A stretch of DNA of 64,000 nucleotides from Paracentrotus lividus (Eukaryota; Echinodermata; Echinoidea; Camarodonta; Echinidae). Below are positions 1-15,649 of this stretch, in pieces. Each line of letters starts with the position of its first letter. Within the stretch, counting starts at the first letter, position 1. The notes below the pieces were generated by a model. It ran no database searches. It was not told the origin of the DNA and was given only the letters and a program-made list of their open reading frames with translations. A program made the translations under genes and the position numbers. The stretch lies in NCBI GenBank assembly GCA_940671915.1, contig CALNVZ010003432.1, forward strand, positions 7,887,942-7,951,941, given 5' to 3'.

Positions 1-3000
1 GGATTGATTGACGAAGTTGCCAGCATAAGAAGAAATCATGAATTTATATACCTAGCTGTACATGTAAAGTGCAAAAAATTTTCGCGGGAGGGGGACCCCC
101 CTCCCGAACCCACCCCCAGGAAGTTCGGTCACGACGCTCCCTCACTGGGTAGCAATTTTTCCTCTTTTTTGAAATTTTCCTCTTTTTTTGAAATCTCTGT
201 CTCATGCCTGCTGACTATTACAGATTGTGTACCAAGAATCGTACTCTTTGACCTGCTCCATGATGCTATCATGGATCAGTATCGAGTCATGATAATTTAT
301 AATTGTTTCTTTCTACTGAATTTTGTTACCCCTGGAGTAGCTTTTAATCAAGACGTTCTTTTTGTATAGTTGTAGGTTTCGATACAAAAAGGGCTGATGC
401 AGGAAAAATATGGCTCAAAAACAAATAATCCTCGACTATTTATGTAAGTCTTCTCAGTTCATTTTGGGTAATGACCACAGTAAGGCCATGCGTTTTGAGG
501 TGGCGCTTTTCTGTTACATGATATGTTTTCAAAGAATTGTACCGTTTTTATTTAATAGAGTATTATTCTTATATTTGACCCTATACACATAAATACATAT
601 TCTGAAAGAGAATTGTCTGAAGAATTCAAAAAATCATTCTGAAAAGGGATAGGGTTAAGTCATAAGAAGTTACATATCAAAAATATGTGAAAAAGGTGAG
701 AAAAAAGTACTTCAGAAATATCTTGGCAGAGAAAAATTAAGGGCCTACAAGAAAATAACATGCATATTGAACTCTTCAAAGTCAGACCTTTCCAACAATA
801 TATAACTTGTTTAGGGTTAGTTGTGATAAGATAATTTTGCGCGATCATCTTTCCGCAAAAATTCAGATCAGAAAATTTGGGGAAATATGTGTTATGATGT
901 TTATTTACCCCAAAGCAGCCTTGCATTTCAATAGATCAAGTACTCCTTTGTGCCTAATGAATGGACTCAGGAAGGCTGACTCACACAAACAATGAATGAT
1001 CAATCAGAAAGCCAGTGCTGCTTCTCAGACAACTTTGTACAGATCACTTTGACCAATGTTTTTAAACATTCGAGTGTTCAGTCATCCATGACAATTCGGT
1101 ATGATTTTGGTATCACTAGATAGAATATGAGTTACTCTTTGTCATGAAACTAAAATTAATTACACATAAGTTATACAATTTTAATATGAGGCTTTCAAAG
1201 TTGGGTATACTTTTTATCTGGAGCACTGTAGTGAGGGATTTGACTTTTCTTGTGTTCAAAGACATGTGAACAGGTTTATACATTAATTAGGTGAATTAAG
1301 TAACTATTAATGAGTGTAAATTTGACCCACTATAATTCTGATAAATTACAATCCAATCAAACTGTTCTATGTTATGTTCAATGATATTTATAACTCATTT
1401 GTCTAACTGAGAAATAGAAATTATGTTCCCTTCCATAATCTGCTGTATACAAAATATGGGTACTTCGAGTTAATTCATCGTTAATTAGTCATAAATAAAT
1501 TGACCACAGGTATTTTCTTTACCCTTTTAGATTAATTCCCTTCAACTAATACCAAATTTACCCATATAGCATTATAGCATCCATACTTAAAGTTTGACAC
1601 CAATTTTCAATTTAAACTACCGTCTTAATACTCATTCAGGTAAATTAATTAATTAGCTTAATTAGCTTAATTAGGTATCCTTAAGTTCAACTTTGATCCA
1701 TTTTTACTTATAAATGGATGATATTCCAATTAAACTGTTTAATGTTTAGGTAGTGTGAAGGCAAAAGCTTAATTTGTTAAAGAATAGAAATTTATGCTCC
1801 TCCTCCTCATGCTCCTCCTCCTCCTCCACCATGCAAAAATGGCTACTCAGAGTTAATTAAACACTAATTACTCATAAACTAATTAACCATTTGCATTTCT
1901 TTTACTTTTAAATAATTGCCAGATTAATTCCCCTCAACTTAATACCAAGCATACCCATATAGCACATGTATTTAGCATTTTATATCATTATTTATTTCTG
2001 TACTTGTCGTGCACATGTAACAACACCACCTACATGGGGGCCCACTATAAAACACATGGCCATTAATTAATTAAATTGATTAACTTAATTAGCCTAATTA
2101 GGTATTCTTAATTTCATATTTTACACACTGTTACTAATAGATAGATATAATATTCCAATTTAACTGTCTTATGTTAGATTTTATGATGTTAAAACCTGAT
2201 TTATTAATGCAACAGAAATTTATGCTCCTCCTCCTCATGCTCCTCCTCCTCCACCACCGTGCAAAAATGGCTACTTCAAGTTAATTAATTGCTAATTACT
2301 TGTAAATGAGTGCACCATTGGTATTTCTTCTAATATTAAGTTATTGGCAGATAAATTTCCTTCACATTGGTACCAAATATACCCATATGGCACATGTATT
2401 AAAAATTTTATATCATTTTTCATGTTTGTGCTTGTCGCGCAAATGTAACGGCACCACCTATTTGGGGGCCCAGTTTAAAACACATGGCCGTAATAGAATA
2501 AAAAGATAATTATGTTTGTGATGACTTGTCTAAAGGCTAATCATGGCAATACCCATGACTGAAATACCCTTGACTGAAATACCCTGAAATTCAAAATCAC
2601 GATTTCCAAATTTCACTATTACAACCCCCAAATAAAAAAAAAAGAATAAATAAATAATAAAAACAATAAAACATTGGCGTGAATATTCAAAATTGAATGA
2701 CGTGCGCCGTTAAAACCAACCAAACAACAACAACAACAACATGACACATGCGTATTACAAAGACAAAGCTTGACCACGAATTGTTCTATTGGAGAAGTTT
2801 GGAAATTTCAACGTTTAATTTTCATATTCATGGTACATCAACAAAGACGATAGTTTTCCGAAATCATTTGTACATGTAAGTTAATATTAAAGTAATACAG
2901 TGTTGTTGTAATCTTTTTATTTTACTGATTGTCCGTAACAGCTCTGGAAATCGAAGTTCACAGAGCCGTCGGATGTCAATGAAGCGTAGCCAGTACACTT

Positions 3001-3485
3001 CGTGTACAAGCTAGTCATAGTAAGGGATCATCATGTTTGTATTTGAGGTTGTCATTACAGACATTGTTTTATAAATTGTTTAGATCTATATAACTAAATT
3101 TACTGTTATTTTTACGCGATTAATTTTTCACACTCGGCGGCCTTTTAACATGTTTGCAGGTTCTTGAATTCATGCTGCATGAATGTGAGCACGCAATTAA
3201 ACCCATTTAAAACATGCATAAGACAATTTGCTCACATATTCTCATGTTTTTAAATTCGCCTCTGCTGATATCCGTGCGAAATTCGTGAAAATTAATGTAC
3301 CGTGAATATTTCCACGAGTACAGTATCTGTGTTTTTTTTTCAATTTGTTCTGTAGTATTTTTCTGTACTTAAGAACATAGTGTAATTATTATTTGCATAT
3401 ATTGTGTATTGGGATGGATATGCAATTTGAAACAGTGTGAAAAAGAATTATTAATCTCAACATGATTTGTTCTGTCTGTCTCTAG
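1..3485 (+). other. Upstream intron or 5' flank of the oxidase gene
   Basis: No exon carrying the GxGxxG motif was found. 61-190 is a C/G-rich repeat-like patch. 1260-2500 is a tandem repeat listed separately. 2630-2680 is A-rich. Around 3296-3330 is a short TCGTGAAAAT / ATTTCCACGAGTACAGTA piece resembling the end of a TACTGTA-type MITE. A spliced fragment near 2941-3019 was considered and rejected. Confidence 0.5.
1260..2500. repeat. Tandem repeat, three diverged copies of ~400 bp
   Basis: The phrase TACCAAATTTACCCATATAG recurs near 1550, 1943 and 2370, preceded each time by AGATTAATTCCC/TTCAACT-like sequence. It is followed in the last two copies by CTTGTCGTGCACATGTAA and CACCTACATGGGGGCCCA. 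GCTCCTCCTCCTCATGCTCC begins two copies near 1798 and 2223. Spacing is 393 and 427 bp. Copies are diverged, and no coding potential is seen. Confidence 0.8.
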
Positions 3486-7685
<4,200 letters not shown>

Positions 7686-8234
7686 ACATTGAGCATGAAT
7701 TTCTTTCTCCTTTCATTGTATCCTGTAAGTTTTTATATGGCTGTAATGTCAAAGAGCACAAGCTACATTGTAGGTGGGGGATGATGAAGAGATAAATTAG
7801 TACACACACTTTATGTGCTCCAAGAAATGGTTTTCTCCTGAGAACCTTACGACTGTGTTCATTCGATGTCTGTACAATTGTTGCATTATTTAATAACAAT
7901 CATATTTTTTACTTTCAGTTGTTAAAATTTAGTTCCTTCCCTTACTGTATGTATTAATGAACATTCCATTACATGTCATCTGGATTCTATGGAGCTCTTT
8001 CTCATCCGTATACAAATGTATGTCAAAACAGACAGTATGAATACCTAAGTGTAATTCTATTTGTATAATGTCTGTACAGTTCTATTAACATATACAAATG
8101 TATGTCATAACAGACAGTATGAATACCCAAGAGTATTCTATTTGTATGTCTGTACAGTTTTATTCTTACGAGTAATATTAACATCATTTCTTTTTAGAAT
8201 AACATATCAACTTGAACAAAGAGTGAAACTTACC
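7686..8234 (+). other. Presumed 3' UTR and flank of the oxidase gene
   Basis: AT-rich sequence after the stop, with a ~70-bp direct repeat around CAGACAGTATGAATACC (about 8028-8150). No convincing polyadenylation site could be chosen by eye. Confidence 0.45.
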
Positions 8235-8261
8235 CGAAATGAAAAAAAAAAAAGCAATGAA

Positions 8262-8545
8262 AATGGGATTCCATCAGGATTCAAACCCTAGACCTCCCGA
8301 TTCCTAGACAGGTGCTCTACCGACTGAGCTATGGCAATCCCTTATGTTGATGTCCATCCCAGAGAACCCCTCAAATTTCTACCCTTCGGGTTTATGCCAG
8401 GTTCTAAAGCTTCTGATCTCTCAAGCATTGAAAGCTAAGGGGTTCTGTGGGACAGACATCGACATAAGGGCTTGCCATAGCTCAGTCGGTGGAGCACCTG
8501 TCTAGCAATTAGGAGGCCTTGGATTCAAATCCTGATGTAATCTCA
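8262..8545. mobile_element. Foldback element with two inverted tRNA-like arms (tRNA-SINE-like)
   Basis: The left arm (about 8271-8345, - strand) and right arm (about 8466-8538, + strand) each contain ATAGCTCAGTCGGT plus GAGCACCTGTCTAG, an A-box-like D arm, and a B-box-like GATTCAAATCC end. Outside the tRNA part the arms continue to pair (CCTTATGTTGATGTCCATCCC against its complement). The loop is about 40-50 bp. The arms do not close into a proper acceptor stem, so this is a tRNA-derived repeat and not a working tRNA gene. Confidence 0.75.
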
Positions 8546-8820
8546 TTTTCTTTGCTTATTTTTTTCACATCTATAGACTAACATGACACGACGGTATCTG
8601 TGTATTCATTTGATGGCCCAACCAAAAGTACATATACCTTGATTTCCATGCAGTTTCTACATCACATCATCAGAGATCAACCTGATAGAATTAATAGTGC
8701 TTCATCTCATTTCTTATCTAATGACATGATTTTAGTTCATGGACAGGTGTACAATGACAGGAAGGATATGGGATGATGTACAGTGTATGTAGTAATGAGT
8801 GTACATGTATACATTCAGTT

Positions 8821-9012
8821 CAGGGGCCGCGGAGCGTTTTTGAAAGTGGAGGGGCTGAGCCGAAAGTGGGGGGGCTGATGAACAGGCTAAAAATCACAAA
8901 TGTATGGTCATTTTTGCATTTTTGTACACGTTGGCTGAAAAAAGTGGGGGGGGGGCTGCCGCTCCCCTGCAGTGCGCCCCCCCCCCCCCCCCCCCCCGGC
9001 TCCGCGGCCCTG
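8821..9012. mobile_element. Short MITE with CAGGGGCCGCGGAGC ends (hAT-like)
   Basis: The 192-bp element starts CAGGGGCCGCGGAGC and ends GGCTCCGCGGCCCTG. CAGTT sits on both sides (8816-8820 and 9013-9017), a possible 5-bp target duplication. The inside has G and C homopolymers (run of C at about 8977-8997) and no reading frame. The CAG...CTG ends suggest hAT, but hAT normally duplicates 8 bp, so the family is uncertain. Confidence 0.75.
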
Positions 9013-10439
9013 CAGTTTATTCCACTGGGTCTGACAGCAGTTGGTCTAATTCTCTAACTGTCATCAAATAGTGTGTAGTGTGTCTAAACTAAATTTAGGT
9101 TTCCCTTTTCTTGGAACACTGGTATTGTTCTTGTTAACTTATAAATACCTACTACCACACAATATGTTTTATGTTGGCTGAAGTGGATATCACCTGACTA
9201 TATTATGTAATAGGCATGTTTGTATTTTGTTTTTTTCTGACAAGAGTGGTAAGAGAAGGCAATGGTAAATGCATACGACTCAAACAAAAAAATAATGAAA
9301 CAATAAATAATCAAGGGGGGAAAAAAAAACCCTGTTAATTTTTCATGTATATCAGCATATATCCGCCTGCAACACTTTTATCTATTCACCAAATTTATAT
9401 ACCACTTTCCTTTTGTAAAATTCTTCCTTTTTGTAAATTTAGGTCTGTATTTCACATATTTTTATGCTCTTTTCATTATCAGCATCTAGATGTTTTTTTC
9501 TCTCGAGATACACATTACCAATCTCATTTATCTGCCTATGATAATTATCAAAATAAATATTTAAACATATATGTGTATTATCGCCTGCGTTCAGTATTTA
9601 ATGGGCAGAGTATGAATCAAATTCAATTCTCAAAATAAACAAAAATTGAGAGAAAGGACTCGAGAAGAAGAAGAAGATGATGAACTTGAAGATTACCGTT
9701 GTATTGATAGTTCTTTATCTGACATACCCGTGGTTTTTGGCATTTGTCCAAATTGTATATAGTCGTAATAATTGATTTGTATATTTCATGATGGTACTAA
9801 AGGATTTGAGGAGTTACCATACTGTTAGTATCATGCCTATGGAGTAATTTTCAGTATTCATGCCAAAATGTCTCCTTTTTTAAAAAAAATAAAAGAGAAA
9901 ATCTATATTTTACACTATGAATTACATGTAAAAGGAAATAATGGTTAGACAACAGAAAAGGGCTTAGAAATTTTTTCAAGAATTTTAGAGAAAAGGAGTA
10001 TATGGTACTATTGAAATTAAATATATTATGTTTATAAAAAAATATTATAACTTTAATTATAGTGATTATAATATATACATTTAAATAGCCTAAAATATGC
10101 ACACTTTTCTTCTATCCGTAAAGATGACTAATTGTGACATGAGGTAAGAGCAACATTATAAATATGAAGAAATGTGATGATTATTAAAATTTTTGACCAT
10201 ATAGGCCTTCATCAGGAATTGACAATTGCTTGATAAATTAACTTAATACGTTATCAATTAGTAAATGTACAGTGTAGTAATGATTAGTGTGCGGTCAATA
10301 AAAAATTGTCAATATTTCTTTTTTCTTTTTTTTTTAAAATTCTTATTGTAAATTACAGTGTAAGTTATATTTTTGTGCCCACAGATTTGACAGTATACAT
10401 GGACATGTATTATAAGTGAACACATGCATTTAACATATA
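9013..10439. other. Intergenic AT-rich sequence, no gene seen
   Basis: AT-rich, with AATAAA motifs near 9303, 9554 and 9635 that could serve the oxidase transcript but cannot be ranked. A CCTTCATCAGGAATTGAC patch near 10206 resembles decayed retroelement tails but is too short to classify. Confidence 0.5.
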
Positions 10440-11312
10440 GGGGAGACTGGGGTAATTATGGCCCCCTTTTTCACATTTCCTATTACTATTATTAGATGAA
10501 AAGTCCAATAATATTCTAATTATGTAAAAATACAGTCAATCTATATACTGTACCTATAATATACAAAGGAAATTATTAACCTGTGACTTCTTATTTGCAT
10601 ATTAATTACCATTATGTTAACAACTCTGTGGGGCCATAATTACCCCACGGGCTGGGGTATTTATGTCCCCTATTGTCATGACTGTACAAATTAAAAGATA
10701 TTATGCTAATTAATTATGGTAATGTATAATAAATGTTGTTGGGTATTCCTAATACACTTATCAACCACCAACAATAATTTAATCAATAATTGGTTCAGCC
10801 AAAATGTTGAAATTTCGCAGTCATAGCAATACATATATTTATGTCCATAATCATACAAGTTAATGTCCCCATCTGCACTTATACACTGTTTATGCATTGG
10901 GGGCCCTAATTACCCCCGAGTGACATTTTCAATTTGATCCCTCTTTACAGTTGTACTATTGAAGATATTCAGGTGAAAGTTTTTCTGTTGTGTTTGTTAG
11001 TTCCTATTGTTTCTGTTTCAATCAAAATTTCATCTTAAATGATATTAATTAATTATATCACACCCCAAATAAAAAAGCAGACTTGCCACTTTCCAATGAA
11101 CAGAATTGTGATTGCCATACATTTTAGACTCCCCTAAGCACAAAATTTGAAGTAAATGGCTTATTTTTCTTATATGATAGTAGGAAGAGTTTAGCTAGGC
11201 ATGTGTAAAAATTTAATTATCATTGTCAATGTGTAATGCAGCAAAGAATTATAAGCTCTCAAAGACAAAGGGGCCATAATTACCCCGGGGCCATAATTAC
11301 CCCAGTCTCCCC
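10440..11312. mobile_element. 873-bp TA-flanked inverted-repeat DNA transposon (non-autonomous)
   Basis: Ends are GGGGAGACTGGGGTAATTAT and its complement, with TA on both sides (10438-10439, 11313-11314), as expected of Tc1/mariner-type insertion. The motif GGGGCCATAATTACCCC and variants recur inside (about 10632, 10900, 11268, 11279), so the terminal motif is itself repeated. No transposase frame is present. Confidence 0.8.
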
Positions 11313-11314
11313 TA

Positions 11315-14300
11315 CAAGTTTTTTTTTCTTCATTTATCAATATCATTAAAAAGACAAATCAAGTTTGCATTTATGTAGATGCATTTAATAATGTAAAAAT
11401 TATTTCATTTGTGTGTGGAAATATATACAGCTACTACCAGTGTGTAATTATCATGTATAATGCAGGCAGGCTGTTACATATGAAACTTGTACCCCTCTTT
11501 TGCTCATAATTTGATTTATGCACTGCGGTAATTGGGTCGTTAAAACGCACTCGTTATGACGTACATTGTATATGGGGAGCTTAACTTAATATGTTGCTTG
11601 ATAATTGAAATGGGCCATCAGCGGATGTCACTTGATATGTACTCATTTGGTAATTAAAGTCTATGAAAGTGTACTACATGTACATATGTGATTACTGTTT
11701 TATTTTTGTCTGTCATTTGTACTATAAACATATACTGCAGGAGCATATACATGTACATTATATATCGGTTATAGTGTTTTTTCTCATATTTTGGCTTTAT
11801 ACAAAATGAGTCTTGTATTACGACAATTTTTAACTTCTTGTTTTGGCATGTACATATTTAAGTGCTTCCTTTCCAAATATCAAGTTAAATTGTAACTTAA
11901 TGAAAAAGTTTTTTTAATCAATTTTTTTTTGTGCAAAAAAATTAAAACGTAAATAATGCGAGCATGAAGAAAAAATTTTTACTCCAAAATGAGCAAATCA
12001 TGCTTTCCTCTTGCATAAAACGTTTGGATTCAAATGCAAGTCCTAAATACATGATCCTGATTGGTTGGTTGAAAATTGAGTTGCCCAGAATCCTAACTTT
12101 TTATGCAAGAGGGTCCTCTTGCAATACGAGGAATATCAATACAAAATTGTTCATCAATGAAAATGTATAAATATTAAATTTTATGTTTCACAAAATAACT
12201 TTTGGAACACTCAGAAGGGTACCTCATCTCAGAGCAATATACAAAGTGGCTTCTACAACCAAATTCATTGGAAATTGGAGAGTGCAAGCCATATGAACCA
12301 AAACAGATCCTTTTTTTTTTTTTTTTTTTTTTTGAGGGGGGGGGGGCATTTGTGAGTGTCTCAACACATACTCAGAACATCAAACAAATATTCAGTTTAA
12401 GCAAAGGAAGTATTTATTTTTGAAATACTTTTCAAGTAAGCATGCAATCTAATTATTATTCTTGTGCTCTTGTATACATGTATAATAAGTTTAAAGCCAG
12501 TAGTTAATTTTTATATTACCCATGCACAAGAATGCTTCAATGATCTTATACTAATTATGAGCAGCTGAAACAAGAAGCAAAAGAATCAATGAAATTTGTT
12601 TCTGCAGCAAGAAACATACACATCTTTTAAAAAAAATTTGCTCAGGTATTTCTACACTTAAAACATTTAGTCTACACTTTAATAACTGGATTCACTCAAT
12701 GCAGAACGCTTCATGTTCCATTGAAAATGCATGTACTTCTACATTTATGATTAAATTGTATAATTGATTTACAATCCCATTTAAAATGGTATAAGAGAGG
12801 GAAAGGTCATGATTTAGGGATATCATTATTCTTATCTCTTACCTCTTCCAATGGGGGTGTGAAATTTGAAAGAATATACAATATATATCTATTGTAATTA
12901 TACCAGAGTATTACCAATATGTTTATATATCTAACAAATATAAATCAAAATGTAACCAATCAACCATTTGCCAGATAATTGTAGATAAACACTCGAACCA
13001 GAAAATCCCAATAGATTTATCTCAACCCATGATCTACAAGAAACAATATTGAGGGGAAAATGAATATTTTCTTTTAAAGACATATATACATGTACATGTA
13101 GCCAATTCTTTTTAGCAGTAGGACCATAATATTGCACACTTAGAAACACTCATGACTACGTGTAAAAGTAAGCATATTAGAAGATTTGATTGAACTACAG
13201 AGTTCCAGATCCATTGAAGAGACAAAGAGATTGAATTGGGATGCTCCATCTTAAATTTCTCTATCTTTCATATGCGTTACATTTCAAGAGATACACATGT
13301 ATCTATTACAATATATATATTAGACACACATTTTATATTTGAGCCATTTCCTCATTCATAGAGAGGGAGGAGTGCAAAGGGTCAAACACGTGCCAGATTT
13401 AATGATTACAGATATTTGTTCATATTAATACAATTTATTAAAGCCTTGCATTTCAAGAGCTACAAAGAATGTATTTTTCATATTTTCCTTACAAAAAACC
13501 GTTGATTCAAAGCATCCTATGCAGGCCTCATATGCTCACAGATTTTTAAGAGGATTCCCACCACTCTATTAAAACCATTTCAAAAGACCCATCCCTGAAT
13601 AAACATATGTAGGTATATATCTTGAGAAAACATGTTTACAGGTGTGTTTCAAAACATTTCAGCATGCTAATTGAGAAAAAAGCCTGAAATTCTCTGATCT
13701 GGCTTATTCATCAGACTGAATTATTTCAAAACATTTGGAGTGATGAAACACAACCTCATAAAAGTGCAGTATAATTGGCTGTGCGCCAAAGTTTTGATTG
13801 CCCTTGATAACCTGGAATCAAAACATCTGAACAACAATTGGACAGACAACAGGAAATACTATGCCTGTAATAGATTTCACATTTAGGCCATCTTTGTGAC
13901 CTTTTGAACAGAGAGCTTTTGAATTTTAATAAACTTTCATACTGGTAAAATTTTGGTGTTTACAACAACAATAATGGCAAAGAAAAGGGTAGAGTCAATG
14001 TTGCCTTTAAGCATTGCATGTAGCAAAGGAGTTTAGCGAATTGTACGCATGCAAACTTGTATCAATGAAAAATAACTTTGAATTTGAGTAGATGCTGGTT
14101 TTCATAAGCAGCCAAGCCCATCAAGCACACAATACATAACTAATGTACAACATGCACATAACACCTACTTTATATCCGTTAATAAATGTTGCTCATTGGC
14201 CTTTCAATTCATGTACATTACTGTCTGCAGGCCTAAGTAGTAATTTATCATAATCTAAATTTTAATTAAAACACATATTTCTTTACAAGAAATTCTTCAT

Positions 14301-14620
14301 GCACTACCTGGAAAACGTGAAACTATCGATACATTTTTCTTAATGTAAATAAAATTATTATTCAATGAAATTTAGTGTGACCTCCCCTCTCAAAAAACAT
14401 CAAAAGCAAGCTCCAGTTTCTTAAAATGCTAGAGCAACATGATATCTTTTATGTTTATTTTTAACGATGGAAAAAATCATGTTAAATAATTACTCTTCGT
14501 TTGTGACCAAACAAAGTGGGACTGTCATCTGCAACTTTTATGCTCTATGCTCTAGCAATGTGTGATAAACAAAAAATAACATATAAGGCAGTTAGTGGGA
14601 CTGCAGTTGATGATACATAA
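11315..14620. other. Intergenic / presumed distal 3' UTR of DCTN1, no gene seen
   Basis: AT-rich. A T-run then G-run lies at about 12309-12348. The DCTN1 sense (-) strand has an AATAAA at about 12411-12418 that could be a polyadenylation signal, which would imply a 3-kb 3' UTR. That is a guess. No conserved reading frame was seen. Confidence 0.4.
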
Positions 14621-14621
14621 C

Positions 14622-15309
14622 CAGGGGGTGGTTTCACAAAGAGTTAAGTAGACTTCAAAATTGCTCTTATATCCCTAGGTGTGTGTGGTATATTATGCAT
14701 CACCTCATTGGTCAGATCATGTTCACGGGATGAGTTATGATACAGGATAGGTATAGAAGTTAAGAGAGACTGTAAGTCTACTTAAAGGGGAAGTTCACCC
14801 TGGGTTTAATTTGGTTTTTAAAAATGCAGAAAAATAAAAGAAAAATATGAGTGAAGGTTTGGAGAAAATCGACCAAAAAATAATGAAGTTATGAATATTT
14901 AAAGTTTTGATTTTGTGATGTCATATGCGAGCAGTTCTCCTATGTGTTATGTGATGTAAATTCCATAAAGTGTCATTTTTTCAGAAGATAATTAATTATA
15001 CCACTTGTGCGGTCAATACATCATCAAACATATGTTAATATACATGCCTCTATCAAATTGACCCATTCTTTATCAAGAACCATGAAAAAAGACAAATTTA
15101 TGGAATTTGCATACACAACACATGGGAGAGCTGCTCGCACGTGATGTCACAGAATCAAAGCTTTAAAATAAATATTCATAACTTCGCTATTTTTTGGCCG
15201 ATTTTCTTCAAACTTTCATTCATATTTTTCTTTTATTTTTCTGCATTTTTTAAAACCAATAAAATTCCAGGGTGAACTTCCCCTTTAACTCTTTGTCAAA
15301 CACCCCCTG
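14622..15309. mobile_element. Outer MITE, CAGGGGGTG ends, interrupted by a second MITE
   Basis: Left end CAGGGGGTGGTTTCACAAAG (14622) and right end CTTTGTCAAACACCCCCTG (15309) are inverted. If the inner element at 14787-15284 and one TTAA are set aside, the two arms pair further through AGTTAAGTAGACTT. The remaining element is about 186 bp. The target duplication is unclear. Confidence 0.75.
14787..15284. mobile_element. Inner MITE with TTAA target duplication (498 bp)
   Basis: Ends are AGGGGAAGTTCACCCTGG and its complement, with TTAA at 14783-14786 and 15285-15288. The arms stay complementary for well over 100 bp (CAGAAAAATAAAAGAAAAAT and GAACTGCTCGC-type parts on both sides), so it can fold into a long hairpin. 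TTAA duplication is typical of piggyBac and Kolobok superfamilies. It lies just downstream of the DCTN1 stop codon and so is probably in its 3' UTR. Confidence 0.85.
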
Positions 15310-15508
15310 ATAATTTATGTTATTCATGTTCAATTATTTTGTAGTTACGCTGGTACAAATGTATATAGTTGCTCGAGCTAATGCCTTCAATAATATCTAA
15401 GCAAAATTTTGATCACAATGATAACACATAAAACATTCAGTTGGACTACTCTGCTACGTGTACATGACATGATAACCATACTGCGGGACTACACTTGCAT
15501 ATTATTCT

Positions 15509-15649
15509 TTATGTAGCTATGACCCTAGCATATAGTTGCTTTAGCTGGTGCGGTTGTAGATTGAGAGCATAGGAGGCAGGTTGCTGGCCCGATGCAAGAG
15601 GGATGTAGACACGCCCAAGACTGGTAGCCTGCCCTTTCTCTTCTTGAAC
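15509..15649 (-). CDS. DCTN1: DCTN1 terminal exon
   Basis: The acceptor is CACTTTAG and TAA is at 15511-15509; 46 residues. [20 protein letters not shown], then [20 protein letters not shown]. It mirrors the human end in layout (GKVTF...LVLTQEQLHQLHSRLIS) but is diverged. Confidence 0.9.
   Translation of the reverse strand, partial: VQEEKGQATSLGRVYIPLASGQQPASYALNLQPHQLKQLYARVIAT

Noticed and set aside
2941-3019. Possible upstream oxidase exon (after CCGTAACAG)
   Set aside because: All three frames hit a stop before a usable donor, and no FAD-binding motif is present.
8466-8540. Functional tRNA gene
   Set aside because: D arm and B box are clear, but acceptor and T stems do not close; better explained as a tRNA-derived repeat.
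10190-10250. Penelope-like or other retroelement tail (CCTTCATCAGGAATTGAC)
   Set aside because: Too short and too degraded to assign.
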